NCBI RefSeq assembly: GCF_019492185.1
Contig: NZ_JAICCF010000001.1
Location: 1,736,001-1,800,000, forward strand
Source of the DNA: Chitinophaga rhizophila
Lineage (GTDB): Bacteria; Bacteroidota; Bacteroidia; Chitinophagales; Chitinophagaceae
Direction of reading: 5' to 3'
Length of the DNA stretch: 64,000 nucleotides
The notes beneath the pieces are model-generated. The model had not been told where the DNA came from. It did not search any database and saw nothing but the letters and a program-made list of their open reading frames with translations. Positions 1-9,937 of the stretch are shown here, piece after piece (positions within the stretch are counted from its first letter, which is position 1; every line of letters begins with the position of its first letter). Both the position numbers and the translations under genes were made by a program.

Positions 1-2232
1 CTGGACCTGCAGCAGTACAGTATTGAAGATGCCACGATCCGTTATGATGATGAACAGGGTGACATGGGCCTGCTTATCGAAGGACTGAACCACCAGGGCA
101 AAGGCGACTTCACCCAGGACCTGTTCACCTTGCAGACCAATACCCAGGCAGCAGGCGTGAGCTTCCGTTATGGCCTCATTCCCTATCTGGTGCGTACCAA
201 AACAACGCTGGACGCAGATATACAGGTGGATAACAAAACCAGTACCTATACTTTCCAGAAAGGTAAGGCAACGCTGAATAACCTGGAACTGGCTTTCCAG
301 GGCTTCTTCAAACTGGTGGATGATAGTACCTATGGTATGGACCTGACCATGAAAGCACCCGCTATCGAATTTAAAGACATCCTTTCCCTGGTACCTGCTA
401 TATTCATGCAGGACTTCGAGAAAATCAAGACCTCTGGTACGGCAGCCTTTGACGGTTATGTAAAAGGGAACTATAGTACCAACCAACTGCCGGCGTTTGG
501 TGTAAACCTTGCCGTAAAAGATGGCTTCTTCCAATATCCTGACCTTCCGAAACCTGTGAAGAATATCCAGGTAAAAATGAATATCAACAATCCAGATGGT
601 ATACCTGACCATACAATTGTAGACATTCCTGCCGCACATGCAGAAATGGATAATACCCCGCTGGACATACGCCTGCTGGTTAAAACACCTGTATCTGACA
701 TGTATGTGGACGGGGCTGCGAAAGGTAAACTGGACCTGTCAAAAGTATCACAGTTCGTGAAACTGGATGAAGGTACTGCTTTGAGTGGCCTGGTGGATGC
801 CGACGTAACCGCCAAAGGTAATATGAGCGCTATCGAGAAACAGGCGTATGACAAGTTTTATGCAGCGGGCAGTATCCTGATCAGCAACCTGCTATACCGT
901 AGCAAAGACTATCCGGAAGGTGTGAAAGTGAATAACCTGTCTATGCAGTTTAATCCCAGGAATGTGACTGTTTCCCAGTTCGACGGGCAATACCTGGGTA
1001 CTAACTTCCAGGCAAACGGCGAGGTGAATAATATGCTGGCTTACATGTTGAAAAACCAGCCGCTGGATGGTAAACTGAATGTAAAAGCAGACGAAGTAAA
1101 CCTGAACAAATGGATGGGTACGACAGAAACTGCTGCTGCCGAAACACCAGCAGATACAGCCAGTGCACCTTTTGCAGTACCGGCCAACCTTAATTTTGCC
1201 CTGACGGCACAGGTAGACAAAGTACACTATGACAAGCTGGATATGTCTAACCTGTCGGGTAACCTGTTGCTGAAAGACGAAACGGTATCCATGCAAAACA
1301 TCAAAGCAAACGCTTTGCAGGGTAACATGGAAGTGGACGGAAGCTACAGCACTAAAAACAGTAAAACCAACCCGGACATCAACATGTCATATAATGTGCA
1401 GAATGTGGATGTACAACAGACGTTCAATGCGTTCAATACTGTACAGGCGCTGATGCCGGTAGCTAGATTCCTGAACGGTAAGATCAATTCAAAACTAGCG
1501 CTGACCGGTAAACTTGGTCAGGATATGATGCCTTTGCTGAACAGTCTGACCGGAGACGGTAACCTGCTGGTACTGGATGGAGCATTGCAGAAGTTTGCGC
1601 CTATTGAGCAGCTGGCGTCTACCCTGAATGTGACACAACTGAAAAATATCTCAGTGAAAGATATCAAGACTTACTTTGCCTTTGAAAACGGCCGCGTAAA
1701 AGTGAATCCGTTCAAGGTAAACGTCAGCAACTTCAGTATGCTGGTAGGAGGTTCTCACGGGTTTGACCAGTCTCTGGACTATACCCTGCAGATGACCCTT
1801 CCCCGCAATGTGATTGGTAAACAGGGAGATGCACTGATTACCAGTCTGGCTTCCAAAGCAAGCAGCAAAGGTATACCTGTAAATATCAGTGATAGTATTC
1901 ACCTGAACGTGTTGCTGGGCGGTAATATCACGAAGCCTACCTATAAGACGGATCTGCAGGAGACAGCGACGGGTGCCCTGGATAACCTTAAAAATCAGGC
2001 AACTGAGCTGGTTAAAAACAGGGTAGATACTGTGAAAAATGCACTGAAGGACTCCCTGACAGCTGTAAAGGACAAAGCAGTAGCCGGACTGAAAGACCAG
2101 ATCACCAAACAGATAACAGGCCAGAAAGATACGTCTGCAAACAAGGCACAGCCTTTGCAGAATGCTGGCAAACAGGCAGAGGAAGCAGTAAAAAGTACTT
2201 TAGGGAATATCTTTAAAAAGAAAGGTAACTAA
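1..2232 (+). CDS. AsmA-like envelope protein, C-terminal part
   Basis: The reading frame is open from base 1, so the 5' end of this gene lies outside the window; 743 codons plus the stop are present. The protein is repetitive in style, with alternating hydrophobic strands and phrases such as VDGxxxG and LDGKLNVKADEVNL, which fits the AsmA/DUF3971 group of large inner-membrane-anchored, periplasm-spanning proteins that affect outer membrane composition. A C-terminal stretch (about the last 90 residues) is a Lys/Asp/Gln-rich helix with repeated VKD/LKD units and a basic end. The family call comes from overall character and the LGGNITKPTYK-like end of the barrel domain; the N-terminal anchor cannot be seen. 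A terminator hairpin follows the stop. Confidence 0.75.
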   Translation: MDLQQYSIEDATIRYDDEQGDMGLLIEGLNHQGKGDFTQDLFTLQTNTQAAGVSFRYGLIPYLVRTKTTLDADIQVDNKTSTYTFQKGKATLNNLELAFQGFFKLVDDSTYGMDLTMKAPAIEFKDILSLVPAIFMQDFEKIKTSGTAAFDGYVKGNYSTNQLPAFGVNLAVKDGFFQYPDLPKPVKNIQVKMNINNPDGIPDHTIVDIPAAHAEMDNTPLDIRLLVKTPVSDMYVDGAAKGKLDLSKVSQFVKLDEGTALSGLVDADVTAKGNMSAIEKQAYDKFYAAGSILISNLLYRSKDYPEGVKVNNLSMQFNPRNVTVSQFDGQYLGTNFQANGEVNNMLAYMLKNQPLDGKLNVKADEVNLNKWMGTTETAAAETPADTASAPFAVPANLNFALTAQVDKVHYDKLDMSNLSGNLLLKDETVSMQNIKANALQGNMEVDGSYSTKNSKTNPDINMSYNVQNVDVQQTFNAFNTVQALMPVARFLNGKINSKLALTGKLGQDMMPLLNSLTGDGNLLVLDGALQKFAPIEQLASTLNVTQLKNISVKDIKTYFAFENGRVKVNPFKVNVSNFSMLVGGSHGFDQSLDYTLQMTLPRNVIGKQGDALITSLASKASSKGIPVNISDSIHLNVLLGGNITKPTYKTDLQETATGALDNLKNQATELVKNRVDTVKNALKDSLTAVKDKAVAGLKDQITKQITGQKDTSANKAQPLQNAGKQAEEAVKSTLGNIFKKKGN

Positions 2233-2245
2233 GCTATAAACAGGC

Positions 2246-2293
2246 GAAACCAGTCTTTCTGATCACTGAAGACTGGTTTCACTATATTTTTTT
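2246..2293 (+). terminator. Intrinsic terminator after the AsmA-like gene
   Basis: A perfect 12-bp stem (2246-2257 with 2269-2280) with an 11-base loop is followed within a few bases by a run of seven or eight T. It lies 13 bases after the stop codon of the upstream gene. Confidence 0.8.
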
Positions 2294-2428
2294 AAGCGAA
2301 CTTACTTATTTCACTAGATTGGACAATTATATGTCTGACTTTTTCATCACCTTCGCAGAACTGCATATTATTTATTCTCCATCCTGTAACAAAGGATGTG
2401 TTAACTTGAGAAATACCCGCATGTAACT

Positions 2429-2833
2429 ATGGACTACGAGCGTTACATATCAGATGGAAATCTGGAAAAAGTACTTCTGGGATTCGCAACTCCTGAAGAA
2501 GAAGAGGAATTTCGGATGCATCTGGCATTCTTTCCGGAAATCCAGACAGAGAAAGAAGAAATAGAACGCCGCATCGAGCGCCTGGCGTTCAGAGAGGCTG
2601 CTTTACCGCCTGCACAACTGAAGACGACTATTATGCAGCGGATAGCGATGGAACCGGATGCCCGCCCAGGTAGTGGCAACTGGTACGACAGGCAGGATGT
2701 ACGCTTTGAGAATGTACAGCCTCCTCCTAACACCATGAGGGTGCATGTAGGGTGGAAAATTCTGCTGATATCCCTGCTGGTAATGATTGCCGGTTCTGTG
2801 GCAGCCGCTGTTATTTTCTTCTTTATGACTTAG
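2429..2833 (+). CDS. Small putative anti-sigma-like membrane protein
   Basis: 134 residues. The acidic N-terminal half (about residues 1-60) opens with an ERYISDGNLEKVLLG-type helix followed by a run of Glu (TPEEEEEFRMHL). This layout is that of the cytoplasmic helical domain of Bacteroidota anti-sigma factors, and the gene at 44764 opens in a similar way. A single membrane helix lies near residues 110-132 (WKILLISLLVMIAGSVAAAV) and almost nothing follows it, so there is no periplasmic sensor domain. No sigma factor gene is adjacent. The gene ends just before a shared terminator with the convergent efflux operon. Function is inferred from architecture only; a plain membrane protein of unknown role is possible. 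Confidence 0.55.
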   Translation: MDYERYISDGNLEKVLLGFATPEEEEEFRMHLAFFPEIQTEKEEIERRIERLAFREAALPPAQLKTTIMQRIAMEPDARPGSGNWYDRQDVRFENVQPPPNTMRVHVGWKILLISLLVMIAGSVAAAVIFFFMT

Positions 2834-2863
2834 TAACTACAGCTATTTCTTATTACGAAATAC

Positions 2864-2897
2864 AAAAGGCGTCCTGCTTATCGCAGGACGCCTTTTT
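2864..2897. terminator. Bidirectional terminator between convergent genes
   Basis: An 11-bp perfect stem (2867-2877 with 2883-2893), loop TTATC, flanked by A4 on the left and T5 on the right, so it can stop transcription from both sides: the small plus-strand gene and the minus-strand efflux operon. Confidence 0.9.
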
Positions 2898-2916
2898 CAG
2901 TTGCAATGATTTCCGT

Positions 2917-5900
2917 TTATAAGTTGTTATGCTGCATGTCTTTATAATTGTCCTGCATCTGCTTCAGTTTCTCTTTACCATAGGCCAGACGGGTAATTAC
3001 CACGTACAGTACCGGTACGATAAAGATAGCCAGGAAGGTAGCAGTGAACATACCGCCTAATACAGTCCAACCCATCGTTTTACGAGACTCTGCACCCGCG
3101 CCGCTTGCCAATACCAGCGGCAGGATACCCAGCAGGAACGCCAGGGAAGTCATGATGATAGGCCGTAAACGCAGCTTGGCAGCCTCCACGGTCGCAGTTA
3201 CCACTTCCATACCTCTGTCCACACGTTCTTTTGCGAACTCTACGATCAGGATCGCATTCTTCGCAGACAAACCGATCAGCGTTATCAGACCGATCTGAGC
3301 GTATACGTTATTGGTCAGGTTTGGCAGGAAGGTCAACGTTACGATCGCACCGAATGCACCAATAGGTACAGCAAGCAGTACGGAGAATGGTACTGACCAG
3401 CTTTCATACAGGGCAGCCAGGAAGAGGAATACGAAAATAATAGACAGGGCAAAGATGTAAACCGTCTTAGAACCTGACAATATCTCCTCACGGCTCAAAC
3501 CGGAAAATTCGTATCCGTAACCTTCAGGCAGTACCTCTGCAGCCACTTCTTCCAGTGCCTTGATAGCGTCGCCACTACTAAAGCCGGGAGCAGGGCTACC
3601 ATTGATCTCGGCAGAGCGGAACAGGTTATAATGGGAAATAACCGGAGCGCTTTCTGTTATTTTGTAGGTAGTCAGCGCACTCAGTGGTACCATATTACCG
3701 GATGAGTTTTTCACATAATACTGCGCCAGGTCCTTGATATCGCCACGATAGGCAGAATCCGCCTGTGTTACCACACGGAAGTTACGGCCGTATACGGTGA
3801 AGTCATTGACATAGGCACTACCCAGGTAAGTCTGTAAGGCAGCAGCAATGGAAGAGATCTGCACACCCATTTTCTTCGCTTTCTCACGATCTATTTCCAG
3901 CTGATAACCAGGGGTACGCGCAGTAAAGAAGGAGAATCCTCTGGATATTTCTTTACGCTGGTTGATGGCCATTGTGAACTTCTGGAGTACGCCTTCAAAT
4001 TCCTTGATGTCGCCACCACCACTCTTCTGCTGAAGAATGAAGGAGAAACCTGCAGTAGAACCCAGACCTGGAATTGCCGGAGGCGGAATTACCACCACAT
4101 TGGCTTCTTTAAATCTGGACAATTTCGCCTGTAACTCTGCTACTACACCAAATATCTGCTGTGCCTTATCCTTACGCTGATCCCACGGTTTCAGCTGACA
4201 GAAGATAGTACCACTGTTAGATTTGGTGGCAAAACTTACTACGTTCAAGCCACCCAATGCTGCATAGTGACCAATTGCTTTCACGCTATCCAGCGTATGC
4301 ATCATCTCAGTCATTACAGCTACGGTACGTTCAGTGGAAGAAGATTCCGGCAGGTCAAATGTCACAAACACACGACCGTCGTCTTCTGTCGGAATAAAGC
4401 CGGTAGGTTTACCTCTGAACAATAACAATGTACCAACCATCATACAAAGCAGGATGATCAGCACATAACGCGACCAGCGGATGCTTTTCTTCACACCCAG
4501 TGAATAACGGCTGGTTACGTGACCAAACCAGATATTGAATTTGTAGAATAACTTGTTCAGACCTTTTGAGTTCTGATCCAGGTGCATAGGACGCAGGATC
4601 AGGATACACAGTGCCGGTGTCAGGGACAATGCCACAAATGCGGAGATCAGTACAGAGATGGCGATAGTGATCGCAAACTGCTGATACAGACGACCTACGA
4701 TACCAGGAATAAAACCTACTGGTACGAATACAGCTGCCAGGATCAATGCGATAGCGATTACCGGTCCAGAGATCTCTTTCATCGCGGCATAGGTAGCGTC
4801 TTTTGGCGACATCTGCTCGTGGTCCATATTATGCTGGACGGCCTCCACTACCACGATAGCATCATCCACCACTATACCAATGGCCAGTACGAAACCGAAC
4901 AGGGTCAGCGTATTGATGGTAAATCCGAGTGGTATAAAGAAGATGAACGTTGCAATAATTGACACCGGAATTGCCAGTACAGGAATAACGGTTGCTCTCC
5001 AGCTTTGCAGGAAGAGGAACACTACGATCACCACCAGTACCAGTGCTTCGAGCAGTGTTTCCACCACTTCATGTATAGACACTTCGATTACAGACACCGA
5101 TTCAAACGGCACCACATAGGCTACGTCTTTCGGGAAGGTTTTCTTCAGCTGCTCCATTGTTTCGGTTACTGCTTCGGCAGTTTCGATCGCATTACTACCT
5201 GGTGCCTGGTATACCAGCAGGTAGGAAGCCCTCTTACCATCTACAAAGGAGTTATTGCTGTAACTGAACTTACCCAGCTGTACGCGGGCAACGTCTTTCA
5301 GGTACACAACAGCGCCATCATCAGGGCGGGTTTTGATAATGATGTTACCAAATTCTTCTGCCGTAACGAGACGGCCTTTCACGAAAATGGTATACTCATA
5401 TGTTTGCCCTACTTTTTGTGGTGGTGCACCAACGGTACCCGCAGAGATCTGTGCATTCTGTTCTGTGATAGCGGCTCTTACCTCTTCTGCTGTAACACCC
5501 ATCTGGGCCAGCTTGTCAGGTTTCAGCCACACACGCATACTAAAGTCGTCAGCACGGGTGAAGATATCACCCACCCCTTTTGCACGGAGCAAGGCGTCTT
5601 TGATGTATACGTTGGTATAGTTATCCAGGAATGTTACATCATGTGTACCATTCGGAGAATATAAGGCAACCAGCATGAGGATGCTGGGGTTACGTTTTCT
5701 TACTGTAAGACCAAGACGTTGAACCTCCTGAGGCAGGGTTGGCTGTGCAATACCTACACGGTTCTGTACGTCCAGTGCGGCGATATTGATGTCAGTACCT
5801 ACTTCAAAGTTGACGGTTAAGCTCATTGCACCACTGTTGGTACTATTACTGGTCATGTAGGTCATGCCAGGTGTACCGTTCACCTGTACTTCCACGGGGG

Positions 5901-6090
5901 TGGCTGTGGTCTGCTCCACCGTCTGTGCATCAGCGCCGATATAGGTACCGGTCACCTGTACAGTGGGGGGCGAAATTTCCGGATACTGGCCGATGGGCAG
6001 GTTTGTCATCGCCAGCAACCCTACCAGTACCAGTACAACAGATATAACTATTGCGGTAACCGGTCTGCGTATAAAAGTATTTGCAATCAT
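2917..6090 (-). CDS. RND multidrug efflux transporter, inner membrane pump (AcrB/MexB type)
   Basis: 1057 residues, the usual length for hydrophobe/amphiphile efflux-1 pumps. It starts MIANTFIRRPVTAIVISVVL, the canonical first membrane helix, and has the two large periplasmic loops between helices 1-2 and 7-8. The proton-relay Asp pair of helix 4 is visible as GIVVDD (D409-D410). A second helix set with the family's SAKNAILIVEFAKE signature lies near the C-terminus. It would export drugs or detergents from the periplasm and membrane, driven by protons, through the MFP and TolC-like partners encoded just upstream (36 bases after the MFP stop). The substrate cannot be read from the sequence. 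No local regulator gene is present. Confidence 0.95.
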   Translation of the reverse strand: MIANTFIRRPVTAIVISVVLVLVGLLAMTNLPIGQYPEISPPTVQVTGTYIGADAQTVEQTTATPVEVQVNGTPGMTYMTSNSTNSGAMSLTVNFEVGTDINIAALDVQNRVGIAQPTLPQEVQRLGLTVRKRNPSILMLVALYSPNGTHDVTFLDNYTNVYIKDALLRAKGVGDIFTRADDFSMRVWLKPDKLAQMGVTAEEVRAAITEQNAQISAGTVGAPPQKVGQTYEYTIFVKGRLVTAEEFGNIIIKTRPDDGAVVYLKDVARVQLGKFSYSNNSFVDGKRASYLLVYQAPGSNAIETAEAVTETMEQLKKTFPKDVAYVVPFESVSVIEVSIHEVVETLLEALVLVVIVVFLFLQSWRATVIPVLAIPVSIIATFIFFIPLGFTINTLTLFGFVLAIGIVVDDAIVVVEAVQHNMDHEQMSPKDATYAAMKEISGPVIAIALILAAVFVPVGFIPGIVGRLYQQFAITIAISVLISAFVALSLTPALCILILRPMHLDQNSKGLNKLFYKFNIWFGHVTSRYSLGVKKSIRWSRYVLIILLCMMVGTLLLFRGKPTGFIPTEDDGRVFVTFDLPESSSTERTVAVMTEMMHTLDSVKAIGHYAALGGLNVVSFATKSNSGTIFCQLKPWDQRKDKAQQIFGVVAELQAKLSRFKEANVVVIPPPAIPGLGSTAGFSFILQQKSGGGDIKEFEGVLQKFTMAINQRKEISRGFSFFTARTPGYQLEIDREKAKKMGVQISSIAAALQTYLGSAYVNDFTVYGRNFRVVTQADSAYRGDIKDLAQYYVKNSSGNMVPLSALTTYKITESAPVISHYNLFRSAEINGSPAPGFSSGDAIKALEEVAAEVLPEGYGYEFSGLSREEILSGSKTVYIFALSIIFVFLFLAALYESWSVPFSVLLAVPIGAFGAIVTLTFLPNLTNNVYAQIGLITLIGLSAKNAILIVEFAKERVDRGMEVVTATVEAAKLRLRPIIMTSLAFLLGILPLVLASGAGAESRKTMGWTVLGGMFTATFLAIFIVPVLYVVITRLAYGKEKLKQMQDNYKDMQHNNL

Positions 6091-6126
6091 GTTTCTTCTT
6101 CTATTGATTCAAACTCTAACTGTTAT

Positions 6127-7266
6127 CTATTTCTTAGCTGCGGCAGGCGGCGCTTTCTTCACTGTGCTGGTATCAATTTTACCACCGTCGCGCAGACGCT
6201 GTAATCCTTCTGATACTACCAGATCGCCTTCCTGTACACCATCCATCACGACGATGCGATCTCTCAGACGAGGTCCCAGATGCACTTTACGTTGTTCTGC
6301 AACAGAGTCTTTTGCAACGAATACGAAAAATTCACCCATCTGCTCTACTACTGATTTGTAAGGGATGATTACGCGTTCGCCTGACTGGTCGTTCAGTACA
6401 TTCATCACAGCGCTCATACCTTGTTTCAGTTCATTCTTAGGATTGCTGAAAGCAATACGCACTTTAATGGTAGCTGTCAGGTTATCCACACCACGGTCAA
6501 TAACTGTCAGACGGCCTGGCTCAGAATAAGCCTGTCCGCTAGGCAACTGCAGGCGGAAAGTAGAATCGCCCGGGGCTAACTTTTTATCCTGCAATGCAGA
6601 GAAGCGTGGGATATCGTTTTCATTCACCACAAAGTCAACAGCGATCGGGTTTTCTGAAGAGATGGTATTCAGCAATGTGGTACCAGCGCTTACCTGTGCG
6701 CCCAGTTTTACCTGAGAGATACCAATACGGCCGGTAAATGGCGCATTGATGATAGAGTAGTCGAGGTCAGTACGCGCGGCCATTAAAGATGCTTCAGCAG
6801 CAGCCAGTTGGCTACGGCTTACATCCAGGGCAGCATCTGCATTGTCAACCAGCTGACGGGCAACAGCGTCCTGTTCTGCCAGTTTATGATAACGATCTGC
6901 ATCTTTCTGTGATTTCGTAAGGTTCGCTTTGGCCTGTGCAATGCTGGCCTGTGCCTGTCGGTAGGCAGCTTCATACTTACGACGGTCTATTTCATAGAGC
7001 GGTTTTCCTTTCTGTACCACTTCACCTTCCTTGAAGAAAATGCCGGTAATATATCCTGACACCTGCGCACGCAGTTCCACTTGTTCCAGTGCTACCACAG
7101 TTGCGGGATATTTATCGTAGTAAATAGCTGAACCAGTAACTGCTGGCACAACGCTTACCGGAGTAGGAGGCATGACCATACCTGCTTTCTGTTCCGGGCC
7201 TTTACAGGAAGCCAGGTAAAATAAGCCTGTAGCGCCAATGAGGAGAATGTGTTGCTTTGTTTTCAT
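6127..7266 (-). CDS. Efflux periplasmic adaptor (membrane fusion protein), lipoprotein
   Basis: 379 residues. The signal peptide ends in a lipobox (FYLASC, Cys at about residue 21), so the mature protein is a lipid-anchored periplasmic adaptor like AcrA. The two half-lipoyl segments (RAQVSGYITGIFFKEGEVVQKG and later APFTGRIGISQVKLGAQV) flank an alpha-helical hairpin of about 80 residues rich in Ala, Gln and Lys, followed by beta-barrel and membrane-proximal domains. It bridges the RND pump to the outer membrane channel. Second gene of the operon, 56 bases after the TolC-like gene. Confidence 0.94.
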   Translation of the reverse strand: MKTKQHILLIGATGLFYLASCKGPEQKAGMVMPPTPVSVVPAVTGSAIYYDKYPATVVALEQVELRAQVSGYITGIFFKEGEVVQKGKPLYEIDRRKYEAAYRQAQASIAQAKANLTKSQKDADRYHKLAEQDAVARQLVDNADAALDVSRSQLAAAEASLMAARTDLDYSIINAPFTGRIGISQVKLGAQVSAGTTLLNTISSENPIAVDFVVNENDIPRFSALQDKKLAPGDSTFRLQLPSGQAYSEPGRLTVIDRGVDNLTATIKVRIAFSNPKNELKQGMSAVMNVLNDQSGERVIIPYKSVVEQMGEFFVFVAKDSVAEQRKVHLGPRLRDRIVVMDGVQEGDLVVSEGLQRLRDGGKIDTSTVKKAPPAAAKK

Positions 7267-7322
7267 CTGAAAATATTTGTCCTTTCAATGATCAGGCTGT
7301 ACAGACCTGATCAGTTACCTTA

Positions 7323-8654
7323 TTAGTAGTTGTTAGTTGATATAGTACCTAATGCACGTTGCAGGTCCACTTTGCTGGACAGTACAGTGTACATAGAATT
7401 ATAATAGTTAAGCTGTGCTGAGCGCAGATCTGTCTGTGCAGTGATCACTTCCAGGTATGTTTTGATACCTTCCCTGTACTGCATTTCAATCAGCGAATAC
7501 ACTTCCTGGGCCAGGTCCACGTTCTCCTTCATCACATAATACTGGTTCAGGTTACCCTTGTAAGTAGCCATTGCCTGGGTGTATTCCGTATTGATCTGGT
7601 TGCGCATGTTTTCTATATCCAGGTCGTTACGTTTAATCTGCAGTTCTGCCTGACGGATGTTATAGATACGTTTAGAGCCCTGGAAAATAGGTACTGAAAT
7701 TTTCAGTCCTACCTGTGAGCTGGGCAGATTGTTGCTATACAACTTGGCAAACTCCGGATTCAGGTAGTTGAAGTTGTAGTTAGCGAATGCTGATACAGTA
7801 GGCAGGAAGCTCCACTTATTATATTTCAGCTGTGCATCCAGCAGAGTTTTCTGTGTTTCCAGCAACTGCATTTCTATCCTGTTATTATAAGTAACGGTGA
7901 TAGTCGTATCCAGCTGTACGTTCTGCGCCATCTGTACGGTGTCATACACCAGTGGCAGCGGACCGCTTACCGGGTAGCCCATCAGCTGACGAAGAGAAGC
8001 TTCATTTGCTTTCAGCTGTTCCGTTGCGTTTTTACGCTGTGCACGGGTATTGTTGAGAGAGATAGTAGCCCTTTTATAGTCCGTCTTATCCACAATACCA
8101 CCCTGGTACTGGTTATAAGCGTCTTTCAGGCTACGTTCCAGGCGGATAACGTCTTCATCCAGCACATCTATCTGGCGCTGGGTAAGCAATATACCATAAT
8201 AAGCCTTGGTTACATTGGCTACCACATCTATACGATAGCTTTCTGTATTCTGCCTGGCCTGTTTACGTACATCGCGGGATGTTCTGCCAGCCAGCAGCAG
8301 ATCGCGGGTAAACAGGTTCTGGTTTAATTGAAACAGGGCGGAGGAGGAGTTTTCCACACCCAGCTGTACATAGTTACCATTAAAAAAGGAAGTTGGAATC
8401 TTCAGATAATGGTTTAAGCTGTAATCTAACCCAAGTTGTGGGTACCAATCCGCCAGCTGACCCTTAATGGTGTATTCAGTGATGTCCTGATCCAGTTGGG
8501 CCTGTTTTACAACAGGCTGGTGGGTAAGTGCATACTGAATGCAAGCCTGCAGGGTAGCCTGAGGAAGCAATGAATCGGAGACCTGTTGCGCATAAGTCGG
8601 TGCGTTAAACAGCACGGCACTAAGTACGGCGGTCAGATAAAATACTCTTTTCAT
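7323..8654 (-). CDS. TolC-family outer membrane efflux channel
   Basis: 443 residues from the ATG at 8654, which gives a clean Sec signal peptide (MKRVFYLTAVLSAVLFNAP, cleavage near TYAQQ). A TTG five codons upstream is possible but gives a worse leader. The protein shows the two long coiled-coil repeats of the outer membrane efflux protein family, with the typical LxQAxxNLxxxxxxA-like helices and an end segment EGIKTYLEVITAQTDLRSAQLNYYNSMY. It would form the outer membrane exit duct for the pump encoded downstream. First gene of the three-gene efflux operon. Confidence 0.93.
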   Translation of the reverse strand: MKRVFYLTAVLSAVLFNAPTYAQQVSDSLLPQATLQACIQYALTHQPVVKQAQLDQDITEYTIKGQLADWYPQLGLDYSLNHYLKIPTSFFNGNYVQLGVENSSSALFQLNQNLFTRDLLLAGRTSRDVRKQARQNTESYRIDVVANVTKAYYGILLTQRQIDVLDEDVIRLERSLKDAYNQYQGGIVDKTDYKRATISLNNTRAQRKNATEQLKANEASLRQLMGYPVSGPLPLVYDTVQMAQNVQLDTTITVTYNNRIEMQLLETQKTLLDAQLKYNKWSFLPTVSAFANYNFNYLNPEFAKLYSNNLPSSQVGLKISVPIFQGSKRIYNIRQAELQIKRNDLDIENMRNQINTEYTQAMATYKGNLNQYYVMKENVDLAQEVYSLIEMQYREGIKTYLEVITAQTDLRSAQLNYYNSMYTVLSSKVDLQRALGTISTNNY

Positions 8655-8961
8655 AAAAGGTTTTGACAATCAGAATCTTCTTTACACCAATCGGTGGACA
8701 ACGACGATTTTGTCCATTATATATTAATCAATAAAATGCTAATGTGATCTTCAGCAAAACAGACAGGCACAGTTTAGCATTATGCACAAACTGCAAACAG
8801 GTAGGTTCAGGTCGTTAACGGTAGATACAATTGTAGGGATAAATGCCGAACATATAAAAGGTGGCAAGTCAGCTCCCATAGGGAGCTGTAGCTAACCTCG
8901 TTCCCGCGATTGCACGGCAAAGATAATGACTCGCAATTAGAAACATGTTACCACTGATGTA
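8655..8961 (-). promoter_or_regulatory. Leader and promoter region of the efflux operon
   Basis: No gene is visible in this stretch. On the minus strand a TATCTTTG box, matching the Bacteroidota -7 form TAnnTTTG, lies at 8918-8925, but I see no good -33 partner. If used, it gives a long 5' untranslated leader of about 250 bases ahead of the TolC-like gene. An 8-bp hairpin with a 3-base loop (8870-8888) lies inside that leader. Confidence 0.35.
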
Positions 8962-8983
8962 AATTTAAACAACAGTTTAAATT
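8962..8983. repeat. Perfect 9-bp inverted repeat overlapping the lipA stop
   Basis: AATTTAAAC, four-base loop AACA, then GTTTAAATT. The right arm overlaps the stop codon of lipA. It is AT-rich and lacks a T-run in the lipA direction, so it is a weak terminator candidate at best. Confidence 0.5.
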
Positions 8984-9896
8984 ACTTCGCGGTACGTCCA
9001 CTGTGAATATGTTTTTCTGCATGGTAGGAGGATCTTACCAGTGGTCCTGCTTCTACATAATCAAGACCCATGTTATATCCTATTTCACGCAATTCTGCGA
9101 ACTCGTCTGGATGTACAAAACGGACAACCGGTAGATGTTTTGGAGTAGGTTGGAGATATTGTCCGAGTGTCACCACGTCACATCCATTGTCATACAGGTC
9201 CTGCATGGCCTGTACCACTTCCTCTTTCGTTTCGCCAAGGCCGAGCATAATACCGCTCTTGGTACGCATACCTCCGTCTTTCAGACGGCGGATCACTTCC
9301 AGGCTACGGTGATATTTTGCCTGGATACGTACCTGTTTGGTCAGGCGTTCCACTGTTTCCAGGTTATGAGAAACCACCTCAGGCGCTACCTCAATGATGC
9401 GCTGCAGGTTTTCCCACTGACCTCTGAAATCAGGGATAAGCGTTTCCATAGTAGTGTCAGGATTGAGCGACCTGACTGCTTTAATGGTATTGGCCCAGAT
9501 AATGGAACCACCATCTTTTAATTCATCTCTGTCTACGGAGGTAATTACGGCATGTTTTACCTTCATCAGGTAGATTGCCTCTGCAACACGCTGAGGTTCA
9601 TCCCAGTCTACAGCGTCGGGCCTGCCGGTAGCAACCGCACAGAATCCGCAGCTACGGGTGCAGACATTTCCGAGTATCATAAAAGTCGCGGTGCCGGCTC
9701 CCCAGCATTCTCCCATATTAGGGCAGTTACCGCTCTCGCAGATTGTATGTAATTTATGCGTATCAACCAGGTTGCGGACCTGCTTGTAGTTCTCTCCTAT
9801 TGGCAACTTAACCCTCAGCCAGTCAGGCTTTTTAGTCCTTGGGGCAGCAGGCGCTGTGCTGCATGGCGTTGCGGTTGTGATCGGTGTTTCTTCCAT
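8982..9896 (-). CDS. lipA: Lipoyl synthase
   Basis: 304 residues. Radical SAM enzyme that inserts two sulfur atoms into protein-bound octanoyl groups to make the lipoyl cofactor. Both iron-sulfur sites are visible: the auxiliary cluster motif [12 protein letters not shown] (C-x4-C-x5-C) near residues 54-65 and the radical SAM motif CTRSCGFC (C-x3-C-x2-C) near residues 79-86. The C-terminal RSSYHAE motif, whose Ser caps the auxiliary cluster, is also present. The 25-residue N-terminal tail with many Thr, Ala and Pro residues is unlike the core. It lies 41 bases downstream of an exported protein gene. The glycine cleavage P protein elsewhere in this window belongs to a lipoate-dependent complex. 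Confidence 0.97.
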   Translation of the reverse strand: MEETPITTATPCSTAPAAPRTKKPDWLRVKLPIGENYKQVRNLVDTHKLHTICESGNCPNMGECWGAGTATFMILGNVCTRSCGFCAVATGRPDAVDWDEPQRVAEAIYLMKVKHAVITSVDRDELKDGGSIIWANTIKAVRSLNPDTTMETLIPDFRGQWENLQRIIEVAPEVVSHNLETVERLTKQVRIQAKYHRSLEVIRRLKDGGMRTKSGIMLGLGETKEEVVQAMQDLYDNGCDVVTLGQYLQPTPKHLPVVRFVHPDEFAELREIGYNMGLDYVEAGPLVRSSYHAEKHIHSGRTAK

Positions 9897-9937
9897 CGCT
9901 GATCCTTTCTTTAGGATACAAATTTAATACTTCTGAA

